A stretch of 64,000 bases of DNA from Acidobacteria bacterium SCN 69-37 (GTDB lineage Bacteria; Acidobacteriota; Vicinamibacteria; Vicinamibacterales; SCN-69-37), in the NCBI GenBank assembly GCA_001724025.1, contig MEDJ01000008.1, positions 1-64,000 of the forward strand, in the 5' to 3' direction. Position numbers and translations under genes: made by a program. This document shows, in pieces, positions 48,144 to 55,639 of this stretch; position 1 is the first letter of the stretch; every line of letters begins with the position of its first letter. A model generated the notes under the pieces. That model saw only the letters and a list, made by a program, of their open reading frames with translations. It was not told the DNA's origin and did no database searches.

Positions 48144-48186
48144 GCGAAGGCCGGGAGGCGGCGGGCTGGGAGGAGGCTGAGAGGCC

Positions 48187-48861
48187 GTGTCTTCCAGCTT
48201 GAGCCGCGGCCGGCGTCTCGAGGCGGCGGCCATCGCCGCCGTCGCCACTCCCGTCATCACCAGCCTCGGCCGCACGTATCACTGGCACGAGACAGGGACC
48301 GAATACCTCGACCAGATTGTCCGCGACGGGCGCCAGCCCATCTACGCGCTCTGGCACGGCCGGATCATGCCCGGCATCCCGTACCTCCGCGATCGCGGCA
48401 TCGTCGTCATCATCAGCGAGAACTTCGACGGGGAGTGGATCGCGCGCGTGGTCGGCCGTCTCGGCTTCGACACGGCGCGCGGGTCGTCGTCGCGCGGCGG
48501 GGCAAGGGCACTGGTACAGTTGCGACGCGACATGCGAGCCGGGCGTCCCGTGGCATTCACCCTCGATGGCCCTCGCGGTCCGCGGGAGGTGGCCCAGCCG
48601 GGCGCCGTGTGGCTTGCCGGGGCCACAGGCAATCCGCTGCTGCCCTTCCACATCGAGTCGTCCGCGTCCTGGACGGCCAGCAGCTGGGACCGGCACCAGG
48701 TCCCCAAACCGTTCAGCCACGTGGCCGTGGCCATGGGACCGCCCATCGACGTCCCGGCCGGGGCGGATGAGGCGGTGCTCGAGAGAGCACGGCAGCAGCT
48801 GGAGCACACCCTGGCGGACCTGAAAGCTCGCGCCATCGCGCTTCTGCCATCGCCGAGATAG
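48187..48861 (+). CDS. DUF374 lysophospholipid/lipid A-type acyltransferase
   Basis: The 224-residue protein (GTG 48187) has IYALWHGRIMPGIPYLRDRGIVVIISENFDGEWIARVV and RGGARALVQL, then VAFTLDGPRGPREVAQPGAVWLA. These are DUF374 features, an acyltransferase fold related to LpxL. Roles proposed include Kdo-free lipid A acylation, but none is certain. Position after fabF fits acyl-chain use. Confidence 0.82.
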   Translation: MSSSLSRGRRLEAAAIAAVATPVITSLGRTYHWHETGTEYLDQIVRDGRQPIYALWHGRIMPGIPYLRDRGIVVIISENFDGEWIARVVGRLGFDTARGSSSRGGARALVQLRRDMRAGRPVAFTLDGPRGPREVAQPGAVWLAGATGNPLLPFHIESSASWTASSWDRHQVPKPFSHVAVAMGPPIDVPAGADEAVLERARQQLEHTLADLKARAIALLPSPR

Positions 48862-48865
48862 CTCG

Positions 48866-48942
48866 ATCTTCGGAGCCCTGGGGCTTCAGCCCCAGGGGGC
48901 ACGTCTGGTCTCGGATCTTCCTTCTCGGGGGCTCCGAAGATT
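48866..48942. repeat. REP-like element with outer inverted ends
   Basis: The core hairpin has arms CCCTGGGGC (48876-48884) and GCCCCAGGG (48889-48897) with loop TTCA. An outer pair, GATCTTCGGAGCC (48866-48878) and GGCTCCGAAGATT (48930-48942), is complementary at 12 of 13 bases and faces inward. Together they look like a composite mobile-like palindrome. It sits between fabF-linked genes and the toxin-antitoxin pair. Confidence 0.75.
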
Positions 48943-48947
48943 CATGT

Positions 48948-48965
48948 TGTGCTACTCTGTGCTAC
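48948..48965 (+). promoter_or_regulatory. Direct repeat at the antitoxin start, likely operator
   Basis: TGTGCTAC occurs at 48948-48955 and again at 48958-48965, ten bases apart (one helical turn), ending at the ATG. Autoregulation by antitoxins commonly uses such repeats. Confidence 0.45.
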
Positions 48966-49313
48966 ATGCAGGCCGTGACTCCGCATGCTCAACATCTCTC
49001 CGCGGCGCTCGTCTCAGATCGCGACCAGTCGTCCGGCGGTCGCGTCGGCGTGCGCGAACTGCGGCAGAACCTGTCGGTGTATCTCGATCGCGTGAAGCAG
49101 GGGGAATCGCTCGCCGTGACCGAGCGTGGCCAGGTCGTGGCGCTCCTTTCGCCGCTGACGCGTCCGCTTTCGCCGCTCGAGCGGCTGATTGCCGAGGGCC
49201 GCGCAACGCCGGCCACCCGTCCGCTCCGGGATCTGCGGCCGCGGCGATTTGGCGGGCCGGATGAGCGGACGACGGACGAGGTGCTGGCCGACCAGCGGGA
49301 CGAGCGCCTGTGA
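48966..49313 (+). CDS. Phd/YefM-type antitoxin
   Basis: The 115-residue protein (ATG 48966) has VGVRELRQNLSVYLDRVKQGESLAVTERGQVVALLSPL, the Phd/YefM N-terminal fold for DNA binding and dimerisation. The C-terminus (residues 70-115) is basic and disordered, where the toxin-binding part should lie. It overlaps the toxin gene by 4 bases. Confidence 0.88.
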   Translation: MQAVTPHAQHLSAALVSDRDQSSGGRVGVRELRQNLSVYLDRVKQGESLAVTERGQVVALLSPLTRPLSPLERLIAEGRATPATRPLRDLRPRRFGGPDERTTDEVLADQRDERL

Positions 49314-49711
49314 AGCGCGCCTATTTCGATGCCTCGGCCATCGCGAAGCTGATTCGTGAGGAGCCCGAGTCTCTGGCGCTCGTCGAGTTCCTCGAGGATC
49401 CGATGGAGGCCGTGACGTCGGGACTCTCGGAGGTCGAGGTGCCGCGTGCGCTGCGGCGATACGGCATCGAGGCCGGGGACGTGGCCGAGGCGTTGAGAGG
49501 ATTCGTCGTGGTGTCGATTGACGCCGACATTCGGGCTCGCGCGAGCGCGCTCGAACCACCGGCCATGCGCTCGCTCGACGCGTTGCACCTGGCGACGGCG
49601 ATGGCGATCGGCACCGACGGGCTGCAGATCGTCACGTACGACGATCGGCTTGCCGCGGCGGCGCGCGCACACGGGCTCGTTGTCGCACAGCCAGGCAAGG
49701 TGCCGGCGTGA
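49310..49711 (+). CDS. PIN-domain toxin, VapC-like
   Basis: The 133-residue protein (GTG 49310) has the PIN acidic residues: Asp7 in AYFDASAIAKL, Glu in GLSEVEVPRAL, Asp in RSLDALHLATA, and Asp in VTYDDRLAAAA. PIN toxins cut RNA. It overlaps its antitoxin and the following deacetylase by 4 bases each, so it may share a transcript with it. Confidence 0.88.
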   Translation: MKRAYFDASAIAKLIREEPESLALVEFLEDPMEAVTSGLSEVEVPRALRRYGIEAGDVAEALRGFVVVSIDADIRARASALEPPAMRSLDALHLATAMAIGTDGLQIVTYDDRLAAAARAHGLVVAQPGKVPA

Positions 49712-50622
49712 TCATCGTGACGAGCCCGCGGTTCATCGATCACACACCGCCGCCCGGGCATCCCGAGCGGCCCGAACGCGCCGGTGTGTTCCAGGCGGTG
49801 GCGGAGGCGTTCCGGGCAGCCGGCGGCGAGATGCGTGAGCCGCGGGCGGCAACGCGCGAGGCGGTCGCGCGCGTCCATGCGGCGTCGCTGATCGACGACA
49901 TCGCGTCGCGGGCGGGGCAGGCGACGATGATCGACGCCGACACGTATACCAGTCCCGAGTCGAGCGACCTGGCGTGGCTCGCGGCCGGGGCGGCGATCGA
50001 TGCGGCCACGCACGCGGCGACGCAGGCCGAACCTGCACTGGCGCTCGTGCGCCCGCCCGGGCACCATGCCGAGCCCGATCGCGCGATGGGGTTCTGTCTG
50101 TTCAACAACGTGGCCGTGGCCGCGGCGGCGCTGCGGGCATCGGGCGTGGCGCGCGTGGCCATCGTCGACATCGACGTGCACCACGGCAACGGCACGCAGG
50201 CGGCCTTCTACGCCGATCCCTCGGTGTTCTACGCGTCGACGCACCAGTTCCCGTACTACCCGGGCACCGGGGCGGCCGACGAGCGCGGCGTCGGCGATGG
50301 GGTGGGGGCCACGGTGAACGTGCCGCTCGAGGCCGGGGCCCGCGATCAGGCGTTCATCGACGCGTACGAGCGGGTCATCGTGCCGGCACTCGATCGGTTC
50401 GAGCCGGAGGTGCTGCTGGTGTCGGCGGGCTTCGACGCGCACCATCTCGATCCGCTCGGCGGCCTGCGGGTCACGACCGACGGCATCCGTGTCGTGGCTG
50501 GCCTGATCGACGATGCGGCACGGCGGCTGTGCGGACGTCGGACCGCCTGGGTGACCGAGGGCGGCTACTACCTCGAGGCGCTGCGCGACTGTCTTGACGT
50601 CACGATCGACGTGCTAAGCTAA
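49708..50622 (+). CDS. Class II histone-deacetylase-family hydrolase
   Basis: The 304-residue protein (GTG 49708) has RPPGHHAEPDRAMGFCLFNNVAVAA, VDIDVHHGNGTQAAFY (zinc ligands) and LVSAGFDAHHLDPLGG, the HDAC-fold motifs. Bacterial members act on acetylpolyamines or acetoin-pathway proteins. The start overlaps the VapC-like gene. The true substrate is unknown. Confidence 0.88.
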   Translation: MIIVTSPRFIDHTPPPGHPERPERAGVFQAVAEAFRAAGGEMREPRAATREAVARVHAASLIDDIASRAGQATMIDADTYTSPESSDLAWLAAGAAIDAATHAATQAEPALALVRPPGHHAEPDRAMGFCLFNNVAVAAAALRASGVARVAIVDIDVHHGNGTQAAFYADPSVFYASTHQFPYYPGTGAADERGVGDGVGATVNVPLEAGARDQAFIDAYERVIVPALDRFEPEVLLVSAGFDAHHLDPLGGLRVTTDGIRVVAGLIDDAARRLCGRRTAWVTEGGYYLEALRDCLDVTIDVLS

Positions 50623-50720
50623 GTGTTTCAGGAGGCAGGGCTTAGGAGCGTCTGTGCCGTCCCTGTCCGCCTCGTCGCCCCTCGTAGCCGTGTAGCCCTG
50701 TCCCTGTATAGGCGTCCACC

Positions 50721-53267
50721 GTGTCTGATTATCGTCCGCAGGAAATCGAGAAGAAGTGGCAGGACCGCTGGCGCGAGACGCGCGCCTTCGAGGTCAAGGT
50801 TGACCCGTCGCGCCCGAAGTTCTACTGCCTCGAGATGTTCGCCTACCCGTCAGGGCATGCGCACGTGGGCCACGTGCGCAATTACATGATCGGCGACATC
50901 ATGGCCCGCATGAAGCGCATGCGGGGCTTCAACGTGCTGCACCCGTTCGGGTGGGACGCGTTCGGCCTGCCGGCCGAGAACGCCGCGATCAAGAACCACA
51001 CGCATCCCGAGACCTGGACGTTCGACAACATCGCCCACATGAAGGGGCAGTTGCAGCGGCTCGGCATCAGCTATGCCTGGGAACGGGAAATCGCGACCTG
51101 CCAGCCCGAGTACTACAGGTGGAACCAGTGGCTGTTCACGCGGATGTTCGAGAAGGGGCTGGCGTACCGCCGGCGGTCGAACGTCAACTGGTGTGAGAGC
51201 TGTGCCACGGTATTGGCCAACGAGCAGGTGGTCGATGGCGGCTGCTGGCGCTGCGGCACGCCCGTGGTCACGCGCGATCTCGAGCAGTGGTTCCTGCGCA
51301 TCACCGCGTACGCCGACGAACTGCTCGACGCGCTGCCGACGCTGACCGACTGGCCCGAGAAGGTCCTGACGATGCAGCGGAACTGGATCGGGCGCTCGGT
51401 GGGCGCCCGCGTGCGGTTCCCGATTGCCGAGGGCGTGACGCCGACGACGGAGGCGATCGAGGTCTTCACGACGCGCATCGACACGATCTATGGCGCCAAC
51501 TTCGTGCTGCTCGCACCCGAGCACCCGATCGTCGAGCGGTTCGCAGCCGAGTCGCCGGATCCGGCGGCGTTTCGTGCGAAGGTGGCCGCGTTCCGGGCGC
51601 TGGATCGGACGGCGCGGCTGACAGGCGAGATCGAGAAGGAAGGATTCGCCACCGGGCGTTACGTGATCAACCCGTTCACGCACACGCCCGTGCCGGTGTG
51701 GATTGCCAACTTCGTGCTGGGCGAGTACGGCACCGGTGCGGTGATGGCGGTGCCGGCGCACGATCAGCGCGACTTCGAGTTTGCCCGCAAGTACGACCTG
51801 CCCGTCACCGTGGTCATCCAGCCCGAGGGCGGGACGTCCGAGGGAGACGAGTTGACCGACGCCTACACGGGTGACGGCGTGCTCGTGGGATCCGGATCGT
51901 TCAGCGGCCTGTCGACCGACGAGGCGCGCACGCGCCTGACGGCCGAAGCCGCGGCGCACGGCATTGGCGAGGCGACCGTCCAGTATCGGCTCAAGGACTG
52001 GGGCGTCTCGCGTCAGCGCTACTGGGGCACGCCAATCCCGATCATTCAGTGCGAGGTCTGCGGGCTCGTGCCGGTCCCCGACGCGGATCTGCCGGTCCGG
52101 CTGCCGACCATTTCCGAGTTCACGGGCCGGGGCGACTCGCCGCTCGCGCACGTGGCCGAGTTCGTCAACGTGCCGTGTCCGCGCTGCCAGCGGCCGGCGC
52201 GGCGCGAGACGGACACGATGGACACGTTCGTCGATTCGTCCTGGTACTACTACCGCTACTGCGATCCGACGAACGAGTCGCTGCCGTTCGATCCGGCCAC
52301 CGTTGCGTACTGGGGCCCTGTCGATTTCTACAGCGGCGGCGTCGAGCACGCCATCCTGCACCTGATCTACTCGCGCTTCTTCAGTCGCGTGTTCCGTGAC
52401 GTCGGCCTGGTGACGATTGACGAGCCGTTCACGCGGCTCCTCACGCAGGGCATGGTACTGCGCCACGGCGCGGTCATGTCCAAGTCCAAGGGGAACGTCG
52501 TCGATCCGGACGACATGATCACGCGGTTCGGCGCCGACGCGCTGCGGCTGTACGTGATGTTCGTCGCGCCACCCGAGAAGGAAGTCGAGTGGACCGACAC
52601 CGGGCTCGAGGGCGCCTACAGGTTCCTCGGCCGCGTGTGGCGCGCGGCCGATCACCTGATTCCGGCCGTCGCCGACGCCCCGGCGCCTGACGGGCTCGCG
52701 TTCGACGCGGACGAGAAGCGGCTGCGGCGCGCCACGCATCGCACGATCGATCGCGTGACGCGTGACATCGATCCGCGCATGCACCTGAACACGGCGATCT
52801 CGGCCGTGATGGAACTGGTCAACGACCTGTACGCGTTCTGCGACATCCGCGGCATCAAGCCCGGTGCGCGCGACGATGCGCCGCCGCCCGCGATCGCGCG
52901 TCCCGAGGCCGCCGCCGCGCTGCGCGAGGCGATCGAGGCGCTGGTCCGGCTGCTGTCGCCGTTCACGCCGCACCTGTCGGAAGAGCTCTGGGAACGGCTC
53001 GGGCACGACGACGGCGTGGTGGCTGCCGGGTGGCCGGTGTTCGACGCCGCCGCGGCGGCCGAGGACGAGATCGAGATCCCCGTGCAGATCAACGGCAAGC
53101 TGCGCGCGCGGCTCACGATCGCCGCCGGCGCGTCCGACGAGGCCACGCGCGAGGCGGCCCTGGCGCTGCCGGCCATCCAGACGCACCTGGCGGGGGCCGA
53201 GGTCGTCAAGACCATCGTGGCTGGCGGCCGTCTGGTCAACATCGTCGTCAAGGCATCAAAGGGGTGA
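50721..53267 (+). CDS. leuS: Leucyl-tRNA synthetase
   Basis: The 848-residue protein (GTG 50721) charges tRNA-Leu. It has the class I HIGH-type site [15 protein letters not shown], the editing CP1 insert ([15 protein letters not shown] and [19 protein letters not shown]), zinc-type cysteines (CESC..CWRCG) and the KMSKS loop [10 protein letters not shown]. Length fits. It heads leuS-lptE-holA, an order seen in many bacteria. Confidence 0.97.
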   Translation: MSDYRPQEIEKKWQDRWRETRAFEVKVDPSRPKFYCLEMFAYPSGHAHVGHVRNYMIGDIMARMKRMRGFNVLHPFGWDAFGLPAENAAIKNHTHPETWTFDNIAHMKGQLQRLGISYAWEREIATCQPEYYRWNQWLFTRMFEKGLAYRRRSNVNWCESCATVLANEQVVDGGCWRCGTPVVTRDLEQWFLRITAYADELLDALPTLTDWPEKVLTMQRNWIGRSVGARVRFPIAEGVTPTTEAIEVFTTRIDTIYGANFVLLAPEHPIVERFAAESPDPAAFRAKVAAFRALDRTARLTGEIEKEGFATGRYVINPFTHTPVPVWIANFVLGEYGTGAVMAVPAHDQRDFEFARKYDLPVTVVIQPEGGTSEGDELTDAYTGDGVLVGSGSFSGLSTDEARTRLTAEAAAHGIGEATVQYRLKDWGVSRQRYWGTPIPIIQCEVCGLVPVPDADLPVRLPTISEFTGRGDSPLAHVAEFVNVPCPRCQRPARRETDTMDTFVDSSWYYYRYCDPTNESLPFDPATVAYWGPVDFYSGGVEHAILHLIYSRFFSRVFRDVGLVTIDEPFTRLLTQGMVLRHGAVMSKSKGNVVDPDDMITRFGADALRLYVMFVAPPEKEVEWTDTGLEGAYRFLGRVWRAADHLIPAVADAPAPDGLAFDADEKRLRRATHRTIDRVTRDIDPRMHLNTAISAVMELVNDLYAFCDIRGIKPGARDDAPPPAIARPEAAAALREAIEALVRLLSPFTPHLSEELWERLGHDDGVVAAGWPVFDAAAAAEDEIEIPVQINGKLRARLTIAAGASDEATREAALALPAIQTHLAGAEVVKTIVAGGRLVNIVVKASKG

Positions 53268-53270
53268 CGG

Positions 53271-53810
53271 ATGCGCGAATGGACACGACGCGATGTGTTG
53301 TGGCTGGCGGGGGCGGCGGTCACGTCGGGCTGCGGGTATGCGCTGGCCGGGCGGGGGAACACGCTGCCCGCGAGCATCGTGTCGATCGGCGTCCCGCCGT
53401 TCGTGAACCAGTCGCCCGTCCCCGACGTCGACCGCGTGCTGACCGACGCCGTGCGGGCGGAGTTCCAGACCAAGGGACGCTACCGCATCCTGCCTGAGAG
53501 CACGGGCGTGGACGGGCTGTGCATCGGCCGCGTGCTGAGCGTGGTTCTCCAGCCCAGCGCGTTCACGGCGGACAAGCAGGCGTCCCGCCAGTTGATCGTC
53601 ACCACGGCGTCCATCGAGTTCACCGAGGTGGCCGCGGCACGCGTGATCTGGGCGAACCCGTCGTTCCAGGTGCGCGATGAGTTCGACATCACCACGGGCG
53701 AATCGGCCAACGACCCTGCCGCGCTCTTCACGCAGGACGCCAACGCGCTCGATCGGCTGGCGCGCAACTTCGCGCGCAGCGTCGTGACGTCGATTTTCGA
53801 GGCGTTCTGA
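53271..53810 (+). CDS. lptE: LptE-type LPS-assembly lipoprotein with Tat-like signal
   Basis: The 179-residue protein starts 3 bases after leuS. The signal has a twin-arginine-like start (TRRDVLWLAGA) and a lipobox TSGC; after it CGYALAGRGNTLP is typical of LptE. The body (SIGVPPFVNQSPVPDVDRVLTDAVRAEF) fits the family, which plugs the LptD barrel for LPS delivery. leuS-lptE-holA order supports the call. Confidence 0.88.
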   Translation: MREWTRRDVLWLAGAAVTSGCGYALAGRGNTLPASIVSIGVPPFVNQSPVPDVDRVLTDAVRAEFQTKGRYRILPESTGVDGLCIGRVLSVVLQPSAFTADKQASRQLIVTTASIEFTEVAAARVIWANPSFQVRDEFDITTGESANDPAALFTQDANALDRLARNFARSVVTSIFEAF

Positions 53811-53816
53811 CCGTCC

Positions 53817-54848
53817 GTGCCGACGCTCACCCTCGACGCCCTGCGCCAGCGGCTGGCGGACCGGAAACCCGGAGCCCTCCACCTGTTCGTCGGTGACGAC
53901 GTGCAGCTCATCACGCGGATGGTCGAGGCGGTGGAAGCCACCGTCGACGAAGCCGATCGTCCCTTCGCCGTCGACAGGGTGCGGGCCGGTGAACCGGGCG
54001 GCAGCCCGATCGAGATCAGCAGCGCTGCCAGGAACCTGCCGATGCTGGGCGACAGGCGCATCGTCATCGTGCTGCGCGCCGAGCGACTGCTGAAGCCGAA
54101 ACGGACGGGAAAGGCGGCAGAGGAGGGCGACGACGAGGAGCCGGCCGCCGACGAGGGGCAGGCCGTCGACGCGTCGGCGCTCGAGGCGTATGTGAACGAC
54201 CCGTCGCCGTTTGCCACGCTGGTGTTCGTGGCCTCCGAGATCGACAGGGGACGCCGGCTGACGAAGCGGGTCATCGAGAAGGCGCTCGTCACCGTGTTCG
54301 ACGGCAACGAGCGGGACGATCTGAAGGTCGATCAGCGGACGTCGCTGCTGCACGTGCTGCGCGGTACGCTCGCGCGCGAGGGCCGCACCATCGAGAAGGA
54401 TGCGGAACAGTTGCTCGTCAGGCGCGCGGCTGGCGACGTTTCGAAGCTGCGCGACGATCTCGAGAAGCTCGTCCTGTTCGCCGGTGAGCGAACGAAGCTG
54501 ACGGAAGATGACGTGATGGCTGTCTCGGCCGAGCACGAGGCAGTCGAGGACGAGTGGGCCGTGACCAACGCCATCGGGGCGGGCGACGCGGCGGCGGCGC
54601 TCATCGAGACCGGCAGGCGGCTCGATCGCGGCGATTCCGTGCACGCCCTGGTGGGGCAGTTGCGCTGGTGGGTCTCGAACCGGCTGGCCGGCAACGATCC
54701 ATCGCGGGTGCGCCCGGCACTCGAGGCGCTCCTGCGCACCGACCTCGCCCTGAAGAGTTCAGGCGGCGACGAGCGCGTGCTGGTGGAACGGCTGGTGGTG
54801 GAATTGACGGGGCGGGCGATCCCGCCCCAGCAGAGGTGGGGCCGGTAG
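53817..54848 (+). CDS. holA: DNA polymerase III delta subunit
   Basis: The 343-residue protein (GTG 53817) loads the sliding clamp with DnaX and delta prime. PGALHLFVGDDVQLITRMVEAV begins the AAA+-like domain, and KLRDDLEKLVLFAGERTKLTEDDV and AGDAAAALIETGRRLDRGDSVHALVGQLRWWVSNR follow, as in HolA. The final codons form a hairpin. Confidence 0.92.
   Translation: MPTLTLDALRQRLADRKPGALHLFVGDDVQLITRMVEAVEATVDEADRPFAVDRVRAGEPGGSPIEISSAARNLPMLGDRRIVIVLRAERLLKPKRTGKAAEEGDDEEPAADEGQAVDASALEAYVNDPSPFATLVFVASEIDRGRRLTKRVIEKALVTVFDGNERDDLKVDQRTSLLHVLRGTLAREGRTIEKDAEQLLVRRAAGDVSKLRDDLEKLVLFAGERTKLTEDDVMAVSAEHEAVEDEWAVTNAIGAGDAAAALIETGRRLDRGDSVHALVGQLRWWVSNRLAGNDPSRVRPALEALLRTDLALKSSGGDERVLVERLVVELTGRAIPPQQRWGR
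54809..54828. terminator. Perfect hairpin in holA 3' end, between convergent genes
   Basis: GGGGCGGG (54809-54816), loop CGAT, CCCGCCCC (54821-54828). It lies inside holA, 29 bases before the convergent rpsT ends. No T run follows on either strand, so a terminator role is only possible. Confidence 0.35.
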
Positions 54849-54856
54849 CGCGGCGC

Positions 54857-55132
54857 CTAGGCTTTCGCCGAGGCGGCCGCGAGACGCTTGGCAATCCGCG
54901 ACTTGTAGCGGGCGGCCGCGTTGTCGTGGATGATGCCCTTGCCCGACATCTTGTCGATGACCGACACCGTCTGGCTGAGGGCTGCGCTGGCGCTCGCCGT
55001 GTCGCCCGACGCGATGGACGCGCGGATCGACTTCAACGCCGTGCGGAGCTTCGAACGAAGCGCGCGATTGCGCTCGGTACGCTTGATGGTCTGGCGGTGA
55101 GCCTTCACCGCGGATGCATGTCGAGTCGCCAC
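54857..55132 (-). CDS. rpsT: Ribosomal protein S20
   Basis: The 91-residue basic helical protein begins MATRHASAVKAHRQTIKRTERNRALRSKLRTALKSI and ends with DNAAARYKSRIAKRLAA, typical of S20 of the 30S subunit. It is convergent with holA, leaving only 8 bases between the stops. Confidence 0.97.
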   Translation of the reverse strand: MATRHASAVKAHRQTIKRTERNRALRSKLRTALKSIRASIASGDTASASAALSQTVSVIDKMSGKGIIHDNAAARYKSRIAKRLAAASAKA

Positions 55133-55205
55133 TCTCTGGTCCCCTGAATCCTGAAACGGGCCCCGAGCCGCAGACGCGGTCCGTGCGGCGGCCCGAGAAC
55201 ACGAA

Positions 55206-55214
55206 AGTATACCA
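55206..55214 (-). promoter_or_regulatory. Extended -10 promoter of rpsT
   Basis: On the minus strand, TGGTATACT reads as an extended -10 (TG, one base, TATACT at 55211-55206), about 74 bases before the S20 start. No good -35 is seen, which extended -10 promoters do not need. Confidence 0.5.
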
Positions 55215-55249
55215 CGGCCCCAGGCGCACCTGCCGACAGGCAGCCGCCG

Positions 55250-55639
55250 TTACCAGTCTTCCTTGACCCGGCGCAGCCGGCGGCGTTCGTCGCGGTCCGG
55301 CGCGTCGGGCGAGGTCCGCCCCCGCGGGTTCGCCAGGCGGATCAGGTCGCGAATCGCCTGTTCCTCCGGGGACGGGGGCGGCGTGGTGTCCTCGTAGAGC
55401 GCGCGCGCCTCGGCCCTGGGCACGTGCGCCTCTGCCGTGGCGAGGATGACCACCCGCTGCCGCCGGCCCGCGGATCTGGTGATGTCGAGGACATCGCCGG
55501 GTTTGACCTCCCGGTTCTGCCGCGCGGCGTGGCCGTTGACGTCGACCTTGCCGCCCTTGCACGCGCGCTGCGCCTCGGAGCGCGTCTTGAACAGGCACGC
55601 GACGTCCAGCCAGACGTCGAGGCGGACAGGCGATGTCAT
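55250..55639 (-). CDS. S4-domain RNA-binding protein, Hsp15-like
   Basis: The 129-residue protein has an N-terminal S4 domain: RLDVWLDVACLFKTRSEAQRACKGGKVDVNGHAARQNREVKPGDVLDI. The rest is charged. It resembles HslR/Hsp15, which binds stalled 50S subunits. Its ATG overlaps the alaS stop by 4 bases, so the pair is co-transcribed. Confidence 0.87.
   Translation of the reverse strand: MTSPVRLDVWLDVACLFKTRSEAQRACKGGKVDVNGHAARQNREVKPGDVLDITRSAGRRQRVVILATAEAHVPRAEARALYEDTTPPPSPEEQAIRDLIRLANPRGRTSPDAPDRDERRRLRRVKEDW

Noticed and set aside
50623..50720. Possible tRNA or riboswitch before leuS
   Set aside because: No cloverleaf or conserved leader could be folded; only short CCCTGT repeats and a weak TATAGG box are visible.
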